Shown here: positions 18,727-27,121 of the stretch, piece after piece
Position numbering within the stretch: the stretch's first letter is position 1
Layout of the letters: each line of letters opens with the position of its first letter
Origin: Desulfomarina profundi
Lineage (GTDB): Bacteria; Desulfobacterota; Desulfobulbia; Desulfobulbales; Desulfocapsaceae
Assembly: GCF_019703855.1 (NCBI RefSeq)
Contig: NZ_AP024086.1
Location: forward strand, 744,001 to 808,000
Reading direction: 5' to 3'
Length of the DNA: 64,000 bases
Notes under the pieces: generated by a model
Seen by the model: the letters and a program-made list of their open reading frames with translations, nothing else
What the model was told of the DNA's origin: nothing
Database searches by the model: none
Translations under genes and position numbers: made by a program

Positions 18727-20559
18727 TTGATCCTGATTACTTATGGTCAGGCTCCTGTGCAGGAGGTCGCTATCAAGAGAAAAAAACAGGCGTCCGGAAG
18801 TGACGGGAGCAGGAGAGATGTTTTACTGGAGCAGGAAAGAGGCAGCTTTCTCAAGAAATGGACGGGCCTTCGTCCCATTGCTCTGCTCTATCCTAACAGG
18901 TACAGGGTTGGTATGTCCAGCCTTGGCTTCCAGCTTGTCTATTCACTGCTGAATAACCTCGAATCCATAGTTTGTGAGCGTTTTTTCCTGCCGGAAAACG
19001 GTGAACGTTTTCTCTCCATCGAGTCCGGCCGAGAACTGGACCAGTTTCCCCTTGTCTATATTTCCATAAGTTTCGAGCACGATTATCTCCACCTGGTGGA
19101 AATGCTGCTCCAAGGTGGAATTGCACCTCTGGCGGCGGATCGTGATGAACAAGTCTCACCCGGCTCTCCCCTGGTTGTCTGCGGCGGTGTGGCCACTTTC
19201 ATGAATCCAGAGCCCCTGGCACCGTTTGTAGATCTCTTTTTCATTGGAGAGGCGGAGCCCCTGCTGGAAAAAGTGACCGATTTTCTGCTGGACCATTTTC
19301 CCGACTCCTCAAGGCAGGATCTTCTCTACAATCTCTGCAGGAAGCATGAGGGGTGTTATGCTCCCGCCCTCTATACACCGGAGTATGATGACAGCGGCAG
19401 GCTTGCAGCCCATCGCCCGGAACCTGGTCTGGTCCCGACAATCAAGAAAATCTTTCAGGAGCAGTGTTCAAAAGCATCCCACTCGCAGCTTCTTACCCCG
19501 GAAGCTGAATTTTCCGATCTCTTTCTCACGGAACTGGGTCGTGGCTGTTCCCGCGGATGTCGTTTCTGTGCGGCCGGATATATTTACCGGCCTCCAAGGC
19601 TCTGGGACGCTGACGCGGTTATCGCCGGAATCGAGGAAAGAAACCGGGAAATATCACGGGTCGGCCTGCTCGGCATGGAGATGGCAGACGCCATGGAGCT
19701 GGATACCCTGTCAGATTATCTGCAGGAAAGCGGTTGTGCTCTGTCTTTTTCCTCCCTGCGTGCCGACAGGTTATCCGGGCCGCTTCTTGAGCTGCTCTCG
19801 GAGAGTGGCCTGAAAAGCGTGGCTATAGCTCCTGACGGCTGTTCAGAGAGGCTGAGGAAGGTGATCAACAAGGGACTGGACGAACAGGATCTCCTCCTGG
19901 CCGCCGAACGACTGGTTGACGCCGGTATCTATAAGCTCAAGTTGTACCTGATGATCGGCCTGCCCTCGGAAACCCTGGAGGATCTGGACGAGGCTATCGA
20001 ACTCCTGGCGAAAATAAAGAATAAAACTGATCTCATTGGTCGAAGGCGCGGGAGGCTGTGCGATATCACTATCTCCATCAACTGTTTTACTCCAAAAGCC
20101 TGGACGCCTTTTCAGTTCCATGCCTTCGGGGTCAGCAGTCGGCTGGAGAGTGGAGAAACGCGACCGGCAGGAGAAGTGGTAGCCGGGCTGAAGAAAAAAT
20201 TGAAGTATCTGAAGAAAGGGTTTAAAAAATATGCAAATGTCCACGTCAACCACGATAAGCCGGATAACGTGCTCTTCCAGGCGGTTCTGGCCAGAGGGGA
20301 TCGGCGGGTGGCGGATATGCTGCTGGAAATGGCCCGCAATCGGACACCCTGGAAGCAGGCAATGAAACAGGCAGGGCTTTCTCCGGAGCAGTATGCGGTG
20401 CGGGGATATGGAGAAAAGGACTATTTCCCCTGGTCCATTATTGATCACTCCATCAAACAGAGTTTTCTCTGGAAGGAATATCAAAAGAGTTTTACCGCAA
20501 AAAGCAGTGTGCCCTGCAATACGGAAAAATGCAGGTTGTGTGGAGTATGCAATGGCTGA
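18727..20559 (+). CDS. B12-binding-domain radical SAM protein (YgiQ-like N-terminus type)
   Basis: A protein of about 600 residues with an N-terminal B12-binding-like region (RPIALLYPNRYRVGMSSLG, VYISISFEHDYLHL, PLVVCGGVATFMNPEPLAPF) and a radical SAM core with GRGCSRGCRFCAAGYIYRPPR, a CX3CX2C cluster site. The C-terminal tail CNTEKCRLCGVCNG suggests a second metal site. This resembles the conserved family found near DUF2344 proteins, whose reaction is not established; no DUF2344 gene is adjacent here. The start is uncertain: TTG 18727 is the first in-frame start and has no clear ribosome-binding site. The 3' end overlaps the histidine kinase by eight bases. Confidence 0.85.
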   Translation: MILITYGQAPVQEVAIKRKKQASGSDGSRRDVLLEQERGSFLKKWTGLRPIALLYPNRYRVGMSSLGFQLVYSLLNNLESIVCERFFLPENGERFLSIESGRELDQFPLVYISISFEHDYLHLVEMLLQGGIAPLAADRDEQVSPGSPLVVCGGVATFMNPEPLAPFVDLFFIGEAEPLLEKVTDFLLDHFPDSSRQDLLYNLCRKHEGCYAPALYTPEYDDSGRLAAHRPEPGLVPTIKKIFQEQCSKASHSQLLTPEAEFSDLFLTELGRGCSRGCRFCAAGYIYRPPRLWDADAVIAGIEERNREISRVGLLGMEMADAMELDTLSDYLQESGCALSFSSLRADRLSGPLLELLSESGLKSVAIAPDGCSERLRKVINKGLDEQDLLLAAERLVDAGIYKLKLYLMIGLPSETLEDLDEAIELLAKIKNKTDLIGRRRGRLCDITISINCFTPKAWTPFQFHAFGVSSRLESGETRPAGEVVAGLKKKLKYLKKGFKKYANVHVNHDKPDNVLFQAVLARGDRRVADMLLEMARNRTPWKQAMKQAGLSPEQYAVRGYGEKDYFPWSIIDHSIKQSFLWKEYQKSFTAKSSVPCNTEKCRLCGVCNG

Positions 20560-22015
20560 AAAATTACCCTCACCAGAAAATCTCGACTCCATCCGGAAAC
20601 GGGAACTTGAAGCAGGGCTGAAGCCGTTCAAACTTGTCAAGTATTTTACCTTTTCCAGCCTGTTTGTGATCCTGGTCTTCACCCTTTTCCTCTCCTGGAT
20701 TATTTCCAATAATGCCAGGGAAGTCATGATGGAACAGAACGAGGAATATTCACTGCTGCTTGCAGAAAATCTCAATCAGCAGGTATTCAGGCGTTTTGTT
20801 CTGCCTGCTGTTGTCCGTTATGGAGGTATCGCCCTCAGTAATCCGGAGCAGTTCGAGCTGCTGGATTCCATAATTCGCGGGGTTATCCAGGGTCTGAAAA
20901 TTGACTCCGTCACCATTTATGATTCCAGTGTCAATATTATTTCCTATTCCACCGTTCCCGGCCTGGTCGGGAAAAAAAACCTGGGAGGAGAGGAGTATAA
21001 AAAGGCATTGAAGGGCACTTCCAATTCGCGGCTTTTCTACAGTGGTACGGTCTTCAGCCTGCTCCATATCGGCAATGATGTTCAGTGTGAGCTGAAAACC
21101 TTTATTCCCTTTCGCCAAGTTCGTCAGGATGGGGAAGGGGGAGACCTGATTATGGGCGTAATTGAGATCGAAAAAGATCTTTCCCGCAGTTATGCCAATA
21201 TTATAAGATTACAGGGCCGTATCATTATCGTTTCCAGTGTGGTCATGGCGATCCTTTTCCTGGTTCTGCGCAGTATTGTTTTCAGGGCCGGGGAGATCAT
21301 GGAAAAGAGGACTCTTGAAAGACTCCGTCTTGAAGAAAAGCTGAGCCAAAGTGAGAGGCTTGCTCATCTTGGAAAAATGGTTGCCACTGTATCCCATGAA
21401 ATCAAAAGTCCCCTGGGAATTGTACGCAGTACGGCTGAAATTCTCGCGAAGCGGATCGAAAAACTGGCCCCTGGCAATGAGCATCTGGCAAAGATTATTG
21501 TGGAGGAAACTATTCGGCTCAACGCCATCGTCGTTGAGTTTCTGGATTTTGCCAGGCCCCAGAAGATGGATTTCAGGGAGGACGATCTCAACCAGGTAGT
21601 CAAGAAGGTGCTTGATTTTGTCTCCTCGGAGCTGAAGCGAAAATGCATTGAGTTGATTACGGACCTGGCTCCCGACCTAAAACCCTGTTTACTGGACAGG
21701 GATCTGTTTTACAGGGCACTTCTCAATGTATTTATAAACGCCATCCAGGCCACGGAGGAAGGTGGCAGCATTCAGGTGGCCACGTCAATGGAAAAGGATA
21801 AGGTTCGTTTTTCCATCAGGGACACCGGCAGAGGTATTGAAGAAGAAAAATTGAAGATGGTTTTTGAACCATTTTTCACGGACAAGAACAAGGGCACCGG
21901 ACTTGGCCTGGCCATAACGAAAAATATTATTGAAAGTCACGGCGGAGAAATACACGTGGAGAGTGAGATTGGAAAAGGAACGACATTCATTATCGATATC
22001 CCGGCGGCCACCTGA
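20552..22015 (+). CDS. Membrane sensor histidine kinase
   Basis: A protein of about 487 residues with an N-terminal membrane helix (residues about 29-52, FTFSSLFVILVFTLFLSWII), a periplasmic sensory stretch of about 170 residues resembling a Cache-type domain (DSVTIYDSSVNIISYS), a second helix (IIIVSSVVMAILFLVLRSIVF), then HisKA with VSHEIKSPLGIVRSTAEIL (phosphorylated His) and HATPase_c with NVFINAIQATEEGG, DTGRGIEEEKL and GTGLGLAITKNII. No response regulator gene lies next to it. Start ATG 20552 overlaps the radical SAM gene, so the two are probably co-transcribed. Signal unknown. Confidence 0.9.
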   Translation: MAEKLPSPENLDSIRKRELEAGLKPFKLVKYFTFSSLFVILVFTLFLSWIISNNAREVMMEQNEEYSLLLAENLNQQVFRRFVLPAVVRYGGIALSNPEQFELLDSIIRGVIQGLKIDSVTIYDSSVNIISYSTVPGLVGKKNLGGEEYKKALKGTSNSRLFYSGTVFSLLHIGNDVQCELKTFIPFRQVRQDGEGGDLIMGVIEIEKDLSRSYANIIRLQGRIIIVSSVVMAILFLVLRSIVFRAGEIMEKRTLERLRLEEKLSQSERLAHLGKMVATVSHEIKSPLGIVRSTAEILAKRIEKLAPGNEHLAKIIVEETIRLNAIVVEFLDFARPQKMDFREDDLNQVVKKVLDFVSSELKRKCIELITDLAPDLKPCLLDRDLFYRALLNVFINAIQATEEGGSIQVATSMEKDKVRFSIRDTGRGIEEEKLKMVFEPFFTDKNKGTGLGLAITKNIIESHGGEIHVESEIGKGTTFIIDIPAAT

Positions 22016-22622
22016 TATTCTCCGTGTTGAGGCCCTTCGGTTCCTTGATAACGGCCCCTACAGTTTTGATATCAGGAGCGGGGAATGTGTCGGCCTGAGC
22101 GGACCGTCGGGTGTGGGCAAAACCCAGCTCCTTCGTGCCATGACGGATCTGATTGAACACCAGGGCAGGGTGCTGCTGGATGATGTTCCGGCGGATGATG
22201 TGCCCGCACCGGCATGGCGCTCGATGGTGACCATGATTCCGGCCGAATCAGCCTGGTGGTACGAGCTGGTGGGGGATCATTTCCCAAGGGAAATGGGGAA
22301 AGATGAGGCCAAAGCATTGCTGGCCAACGTCGGTTTTGGACCTGATGTGTTCAACTGGCAGACAAACAGGCTGTCCACCGGGGAAAAACAGCGCCTGGCC
22401 CTGCTCCGGGGATTATGTCACGGGCCGGGGGTATTGCTGCTGGATGAGCCCTGCTCCGCCCTGGACAGTAAGCATACAATTCTGGTGGAAGATTTTATCC
22501 TCAGCCACCAGAAGGAACATGGCACGGTAATCCTCTGGGTCAGTCATGATCCGGAGCAGTTGCAGCGGGTTGCCTCAAAAGTGTTTGTCATGGAAAAAAA
22601 GAGTCTTCTGGAATCAACCTGA
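21963..22622 (+). CDS. fetA: ABC transporter ATP-binding protein, FetA (YbbL) type
   Basis: An ABC ATPase of about 219 residues: Walker A GPSGVGKTQLL, signature LSTGEKQRLALLRGL, Walker B VLLLDEPCSALDS, and switch His WVSHDPEQL. The following gene is an unmistakable FetB/UPF0014 permease, so the pair is FetAB, linked in E. coli to iron export and oxidative-stress resistance. The start is uncertain because the gene overlaps the kinase: GTG 21963 and TTG 21969 are candidates, with GTGGAGAG just upstream. The Q-loop and other motifs are intact. Confidence 0.85.
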   Translation: MRLEKERHSLSISRRPPDILRVEALRFLDNGPYSFDIRSGECVGLSGPSGVGKTQLLRAMTDLIEHQGRVLLDDVPADDVPAPAWRSMVTMIPAESAWWYELVGDHFPREMGKDEAKALLANVGFGPDVFNWQTNRLSTGEKQRLALLRGLCHGPGVLLLDEPCSALDSKHTILVEDFILSHQKEHGTVILWVSHDPEQLQRVASKVFVMEKKSLLEST

Positions 22623-22624
22623 CT

Positions 22625-23452
22625 ATGAATGTAATAGCACTCAGCGCATGGGACCTTGGCATGGCGGCTGCCCTGGTCTGTCTGTTGTCTCTTCTCAGCC
22701 TGCTCCTCAGCCTCGGCCTGGAAAGGAAAATCATCTTTTTTGGCTGCCGCATGACGGTCCAGCTCCTGATTATCGGGTTTATCCTGCGTTTTCTCTTTGC
22801 CGACGCCCGGTTTCCCATCATCATGCTGATGTCCATGGTCATGCTGTTTGCGGCCGGCCGCGAGGTTGCTGCCCGCCAGAAGAGACGAATGAAGGGCTGG
22901 AAAGGATATGGAATCGGCATCGGAGCCATGTTTGTCTCCTCCTTTTCAGTTGCCTTTCTCGCCCTCCTGGTAATAATAGGTGTGAAGCCCTGGTACACTC
23001 CCCAGTATGCAATCCCTCTGCTCGGTATGCTGCTTGGCAATACAATGACAGGTATCGCTCTTGCCCTTGATCGGCTGACGGATCAGTTTCACAGAGAGAG
23101 AAATGTCGTGGAACAGAGGTTGCTTCTCGGCCAGACCTGGAAGGAGGCTTCCAGCGATATTCGCAGGGACTGCATGCGCACCGGTATGGTACCGATCATC
23201 AATTCCATGGCGGCTGCCGGGCTGGTCAGTCTGCCGGGTATGATGACGGGGCAGATCCTGGGAGGAACCCCGCCGGTGGAGGCGGTAAAATACCAGATTC
23301 TGATCATGTTTCTGATTGCCGCCGGAACCGGTTTCGGTGTCATCAGTGCCATCTGGATGTCGGGTCATTATCTTTTTGACAAACGCCATCGCCTCTGTCT
23401 CGACAGGCTGACCGGGTTCGGCAGCGAGAACGGACAGGGACGTTTTGATTAA
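22625..23452 (+). CDS. fetB: ABC transporter permease, FetB (YbbM, UPF0014) family
   Basis: A 275-residue polytopic membrane protein with about seven hydrophobic segments. Family marks include MTVQLLIIGFILRFLF, PQYAIPLLGMLLGNTMTGIALAL, ALDRL, TWKEASSDIRRDCMRTGMVPIINSMAAAGLVSLPGMMTGQIL (split here across the family's longest conserved block) and VKYQILIMFLIAAG. It begins two bases after fetA. Together they form a membrane exporter believed to move iron; the substrate here is inferred from the family. Confidence 0.93.
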   Translation: MNVIALSAWDLGMAAALVCLLSLLSLLLSLGLERKIIFFGCRMTVQLLIIGFILRFLFADARFPIIMLMSMVMLFAAGREVAARQKRRMKGWKGYGIGIGAMFVSSFSVAFLALLVIIGVKPWYTPQYAIPLLGMLLGNTMTGIALALDRLTDQFHRERNVVEQRLLLGQTWKEASSDIRRDCMRTGMVPIINSMAAAGLVSLPGMMTGQILGGTPPVEAVKYQILIMFLIAAGTGFGVISAIWMSGHYLFDKRHRLCLDRLTGFGSENGQGRFD

Positions 23453-23479
23453 TTGTTCATTTTTTAGATGGAGTGCAAG

Positions 23480-25207
23480 ATGGGAAAAAAAGTTCTAATA
23501 ATAGGTGGTGTTGCGGCTGGACCAAAGGCAGCCTGCAGGATAAAACGGCTGCTGGCCGATGCGGAAGTGACCATGGTCGATCAGGATAATCTGATCTCCT
23601 ATGGAGGGTGTGGGATTCCCTATTATGTCTCCGGAGATGTCTCCGATGAAAAGGAGCTGCGGTCGACAAGTTATCATATGCTCAGGGACAAAAAGTATTT
23701 TGAGAAGGCCAAGGGTGTGACGACCCTGACCTCCACCCGGGCTCTCTCCATTAACCGCGGGGAGAAGACAGTCACGGTCGAGAACCTGAAAAATGGTGAA
23801 AAGCAGGATCTTCCCTATGATGTCCTCTTGCTGGCAACGGGCAGTCGCCCGTTTACCCTGCCAATTCCCGGCAATGATGCCGATGGGGTTTTTACAGTCA
23901 GTGATATCCATAAAGCGGTGGAGATCAAGGAGAGAATTGCCAGGGGAAAGGTGGAAAAAGCAGTGGTCATCGGCGGTGGTGCCATTGGTATTGAAATGGC
24001 CGAGGCCTTTGCAGATCTCTGGGGCGTGGAAACAGCCATAGTTGAATTTATGGATCAGCTTCTGCCCCGAATAGTCAGCCGGACTCTCTCCACGATCCTT
24101 GAAAAACATCTGAGGGATAACAATGTGGATGTTTTTCTCGGTGAAGCAGCAGAGGAAATAGTGACGGAGGATGGCAAGGTTGTGGGAGTCAGGACTGCCA
24201 AGAGAAACCTTGAGGCTGATATTGTTATTATGGCAGTGGGTGTCCGGCCGAGGTCGGAGCTGGCCAGGGAAGCGGGGCTCCATGTTTCAGACGGCGGTGC
24301 CATTGTGGTCAACGAGAGACTGCAGACCTCCGACCCTGATATTTACGGGGCTGGAGACTGCATAGAAATCCCCCATCTCGTTTCCGGAAGGAAATTTTTC
24401 GCCCCGTTCGGGTCCATGGCAAACAAGCAGGGCAGGGTAGCTGCCGACAATATGGCAGGGCAGGTCTCCATCTTTAAAGGTGGTGTGGGGTCTTTCATTC
24501 TCAAGGCCTTTGAAATGTCCATCGGTTCCACCGGTCTGAGCTTGGAGACGGCTCTGGCGGAGGGCTTTGACGCCGAGGTGTCGCTGACATCTCCAGCGGA
24601 CCGGGCCCATTTTTACCCCACCCAGTCCATCATGTGCCTGGAGATGATTTTTGATCGAAAAACCAGGCGTGTTCTCGGGTTCCAGGGGGTCGGCTCTACC
24701 AGCGACGGTCTGCTGGCCCGGCTGGATGCGGCGGCAGTGGCCCTGTGCGGTAATGCGGTAATAGACGACTTCAGTAATATGGAAATGGCCTATTCCCCTC
24801 CTTTTTCCAGTGCCATTGATCCGATCAACGCCGCTGCCTACGTGGCGGATAATCTCTGCGAAGGTCGGATGAGACAGATTACCATGGACTCGTTCTATGC
24901 CTTCATGGCAGATCGTTCCCTGGAGCCGGACTGGCTGGTTCTTGATGTCCGTCATGTCAAACAGGCCACTCCTCTTGTGGAAAAATTCGGTGAGTCCCTG
25001 TGGATTTCATTGCCCTACGATGAGATCCGCGAGCGCTACAATGAACTGCCAACCGACAAGACCTTGATCATTTTCTGTAACGCTGGAACGCGCTCTTTTG
25101 AGATCCAGGTTTTTCTCGATGCCATGGGACTGACCAACAACTTGGTCCTGCCCGGCGGTTACAATGTGATAAAACGCATGGGAGCAGACTGGTTACCGGA
25201 GAGCTAG
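23480..25207 (+). CDS. CoA-disulfide reductase-like flavoprotein with C-terminal rhodanese domain
   Basis: A 575-residue pyridine-nucleotide disulfide oxidoreductase. Domains: FAD-binding VLIIGGVAAGPKAAC, the redox-active single cysteine in ISYGGCGIPYYVSGD (about residue 43), NAD(P)H-binding AVVIGGGAIGIEMAEAF, second FAD motif IYGAGDCIEI, a dimerisation domain, and a C-terminal rhodanese domain (WLVLDVRHVKQ, active Cys in IIFCNAGTRS). CoADR-rhodanese fusions act as NAD(P)H-dependent persulfide or polysulfide reductases in sulfur-metabolising bacteria; that role is inferred here. Start ATG 23480 is preceded by GGAG; an ATG at 23468 is less well placed. The stop codon TAG is the first base of a repeat element. 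Confidence 0.9.
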   Translation: MGKKVLIIGGVAAGPKAACRIKRLLADAEVTMVDQDNLISYGGCGIPYYVSGDVSDEKELRSTSYHMLRDKKYFEKAKGVTTLTSTRALSINRGEKTVTVENLKNGEKQDLPYDVLLLATGSRPFTLPIPGNDADGVFTVSDIHKAVEIKERIARGKVEKAVVIGGGAIGIEMAEAFADLWGVETAIVEFMDQLLPRIVSRTLSTILEKHLRDNNVDVFLGEAAEEIVTEDGKVVGVRTAKRNLEADIVIMAVGVRPRSELAREAGLHVSDGGAIVVNERLQTSDPDIYGAGDCIEIPHLVSGRKFFAPFGSMANKQGRVAADNMAGQVSIFKGGVGSFILKAFEMSIGSTGLSLETALAEGFDAEVSLTSPADRAHFYPTQSIMCLEMIFDRKTRRVLGFQGVGSTSDGLLARLDAAAVALCGNAVIDDFSNMEMAYSPPFSSAIDPINAAAYVADNLCEGRMRQITMDSFYAFMADRSLEPDWLVLDVRHVKQATPLVEKFGESLWISLPYDEIRERYNELPTDKTLIIFCNAGTRSFEIQVFLDAMGLTNNLVLPGGYNVIKRMGADWLPES

Positions 25208-25429
25208 CCCGCATTTCTCATGAACATTGTGTCAATTTTAAGCACAACTATTGAACACAAATAATAAGACAATTATCAGTGATTGAGAAAAATGTACACA
25301 ATGTTCACCTAAGGTCAGTCCAGGCGACGCCATCTTCTACAGTATTTTTGCAATAAATATAGATCACTATAATTCACTGCAAAAAACTTTGAACCTGACG
25401 TCACCTGAACTGATGAGAAATGCGGGCTA
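25205..25429. mobile_element. MITE-like inverted-repeat element, copy A (about 225 bp)
   Basis: Bounded by perfect 17-bp inverted repeats TAGCCCGCATTTCTCAT (25205-25221 and, inverted, 25413-25429). Inside are nested inverted repeats: GAACATTGTGT near 25222 with ACACAATGTTC near 25293, and a TTTTTGCA/TGCAAAAAA pair in the right half. There is no open frame of useful size. Copies B (40159-40383, opposite orientation, similar throughout), C (41051-41304) and a partial D (39909-39998) lie in the same window. The left end provides the stop of the preceding flavoprotein; the right end encodes the last residues and stop of the phosphoesterase. No transposase is present, so the family is unassigned. 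Confidence 0.8.
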
Positions 25430-26279
25430 ACCCGCAGCTCTCCCAGGAAATCTGTTCGGGTGTTACGGTGAATATGGTATATCGAGGGGCAGGAGAAAGA
25501 AGCGGTGGAACGGTGAAATAATTGACTCCCCTGAGTTCGCAGTAATGGAGGCCAATATGCCGGTGGCCGGAAATGGCGATCGGCGTGGCCCTTCTATTTT
25601 TTTCCAGCACCGTTTGCACATCTCTGGCATTATCGATACGGTACCATTTTTTTGTCTCGTCTTCACGGTCTGTGGGAATCCAGTGGATCAGGCCGTGATG
25701 TATAAATACCAGGTTCACCTGGTCGGCGTGGGAGGAGAGCTGGGTGTCGAGCCAGTCGAGCTGCTCTGCCGGCAGGATGCCGCCCCATTTCTCTCTTTCA
25801 TGGGGCAGACAACCATCCAGCGCCAGCAGGCGCAGGCCCGGCGCCACTTGTTTTGCGTAAAAAGGGGTTTTCAACCCGTCATAACCAAATCCTGTGAAAA
25901 AACTGATAAAATCATCAGGCTCCAGGTAACGGGTTCCTGTTTTTCTCTTTTCAGGATCAGCAGGCCGAAAATCATGGTTGCCCCTGAGAACGCAGACTTC
26001 AGTTTTCAGACTGCCCAGAACTTCTCGAACAGCTCTTGCATTTTCAACTTCACCGTCCCGAAGAAGATCACCATTGAACACGACAAAGTTCAGTTCTTCG
26101 GTCTGATTCAGTTTTTTAATCGCCCATTCAAGGTATTCAATGCCTTTTTCACTGGTATCCACATGACAATCAGCGATCACGCCAAACCTGACCGGCTGAA
26201 AGACTGTTTTTGCTGAACCTGTCAGTGGCAGGCAACCCTTGTCCAGGGCCCGAATGGTGTCCTTATCGGCAGCTGGCAT
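25401..26279 (-). CDS. Calcineurin-like metallophosphoesterase
   Basis: A 292-residue cytoplasmic protein with the metal-binding motifs in order: FGVIADCHVD, FNGDLLRDGE, LRGNHDFRP, LVFIHHGLIHW and ISGHRHIGLHYCE. These give the two-metal site of the calcineurin superfamily; the substrate is unknown. The start is the ATG at 26279, eight bases after the upstream rhodanese gene on the same strand, so the two are likely co-transcribed. The last residues (ARISHQFR and stop) are encoded by the terminal repeat of element A, so the native C-terminus has been replaced or extended by the insertion. Confidence 0.88.
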   Translation of the reverse strand: MPAADKDTIRALDKGCLPLTGSAKTVFQPVRFGVIADCHVDTSEKGIEYLEWAIKKLNQTEELNFVVFNGDLLRDGEVENARAVREVLGSLKTEVCVLRGNHDFRPADPEKRKTGTRYLEPDDFISFFTGFGYDGLKTPFYAKQVAPGLRLLALDGCLPHEREKWGGILPAEQLDWLDTQLSSHADQVNLVFIHHGLIHWIPTDREDETKKWYRIDNARDVQTVLEKNRRATPIAISGHRHIGLHYCELRGVNYFTVPPLLSPAPRYTIFTVTPEQISWESCGLARISHQFR

Positions 26280-26287
26280 CTGTAGTG

Positions 26288-26812
26288 CTACTCTTCATCA
26301 ATATAGGGATCTTTTTTCTCAAAAGCTTCAGGTTTCAAGGTGAACTCGCCATGCCTGTTGTATACCGGATATCCGGCAACAACCCATCCCCTGAAAGCAT
26401 CAGATATATTGGTGACATTCGTGTAACCCATTTCGGTAAGTCGGTGGGTTGCAAAAGCCGAGCGGGCCCCTGTCCTGCAGTAAACATAAATTCGCGCACC
26501 CGGATCCTGGATTCTGTTGGGAACTATCCATTCAATCAACCCCCGGTTGATATGAATTGCTCCGGGAAGGTGGGCAGCATTGTATTCCTTTTCGGTGCGA
26601 ACATCGAGAAGGACAAAATCCTGCCCCCTGTCCATGATCTTTTTAAACTCGACGGCATTGACATGGGGCTGGTTCTGTTTGATTGGTTTCCACAATTTTA
26701 CTACATTTTGCCTGATCTGTTCAATGCTTGTCGCGGCTGCAGCGGAAAGAGGAATGGAAAGGGATAACAGGATACAGAAAAAAAAGAAGGGAAAAGAGTT
26801 TTTTGTCTTCAA
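26288..26812 (-). CDS. Exported rhodanese-domain protein
   Basis: A 174-residue protein with a Sec signal sequence (KTKNSFPFFFFCILLSLS to AAAA) and one rhodanese domain: FVLLDVRTEKEYNAAHLPGAIHI and the active-site loop VYCRTGARSAF, followed by GYTNVTNISDAFRGWV. It probably carries sulfane sulfur in the periplasm; the partner is unknown. The start is taken as TTG 26812, because AGGGAGG lies six bases upstream and the signal peptide begins there; in-frame ATGs further upstream lack ribosome-binding sites. It heads a two-gene unit with the metallophosphoesterase. Confidence 0.88.
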   Translation of the reverse strand: MKTKNSFPFFFFCILLSLSIPLSAAAATSIEQIRQNVVKLWKPIKQNQPHVNAVEFKKIMDRGQDFVLLDVRTEKEYNAAHLPGAIHINRGLIEWIVPNRIQDPGARIYVYCRTGARSAFATHRLTEMGYTNVTNISDAFRGWVVAGYPVYNRHGEFTLKPEAFEKKDPYIDEE

Positions 26813-27121
26813 GGTAACCTCCCTGGGTTGAGTGGATTTAAACGAAAAACTATCCATTGTGCCTATCCCTGTCAACATTGGGTATCTCACAAGGATTTGA
26901 ACCGTGTTCAGGCTTTTTGGAGCGATTGGCTGAAAAATGCTTCAGTTCAATTAGACAAAGCTGTTTTTTTTATGATATTATTTTCTGGAAAGAATAATTA
27001 ATAACGCTCTTTTGCGATTGTGAACCCAAGGATCCGAAAAACCCGGCTTCAATTTAACAGGGAGCAGGTTGAGGATATTCGGGTTGAAGGGCATGGAACT
27101 CAGGAAACAGGTGGAGCTGAT

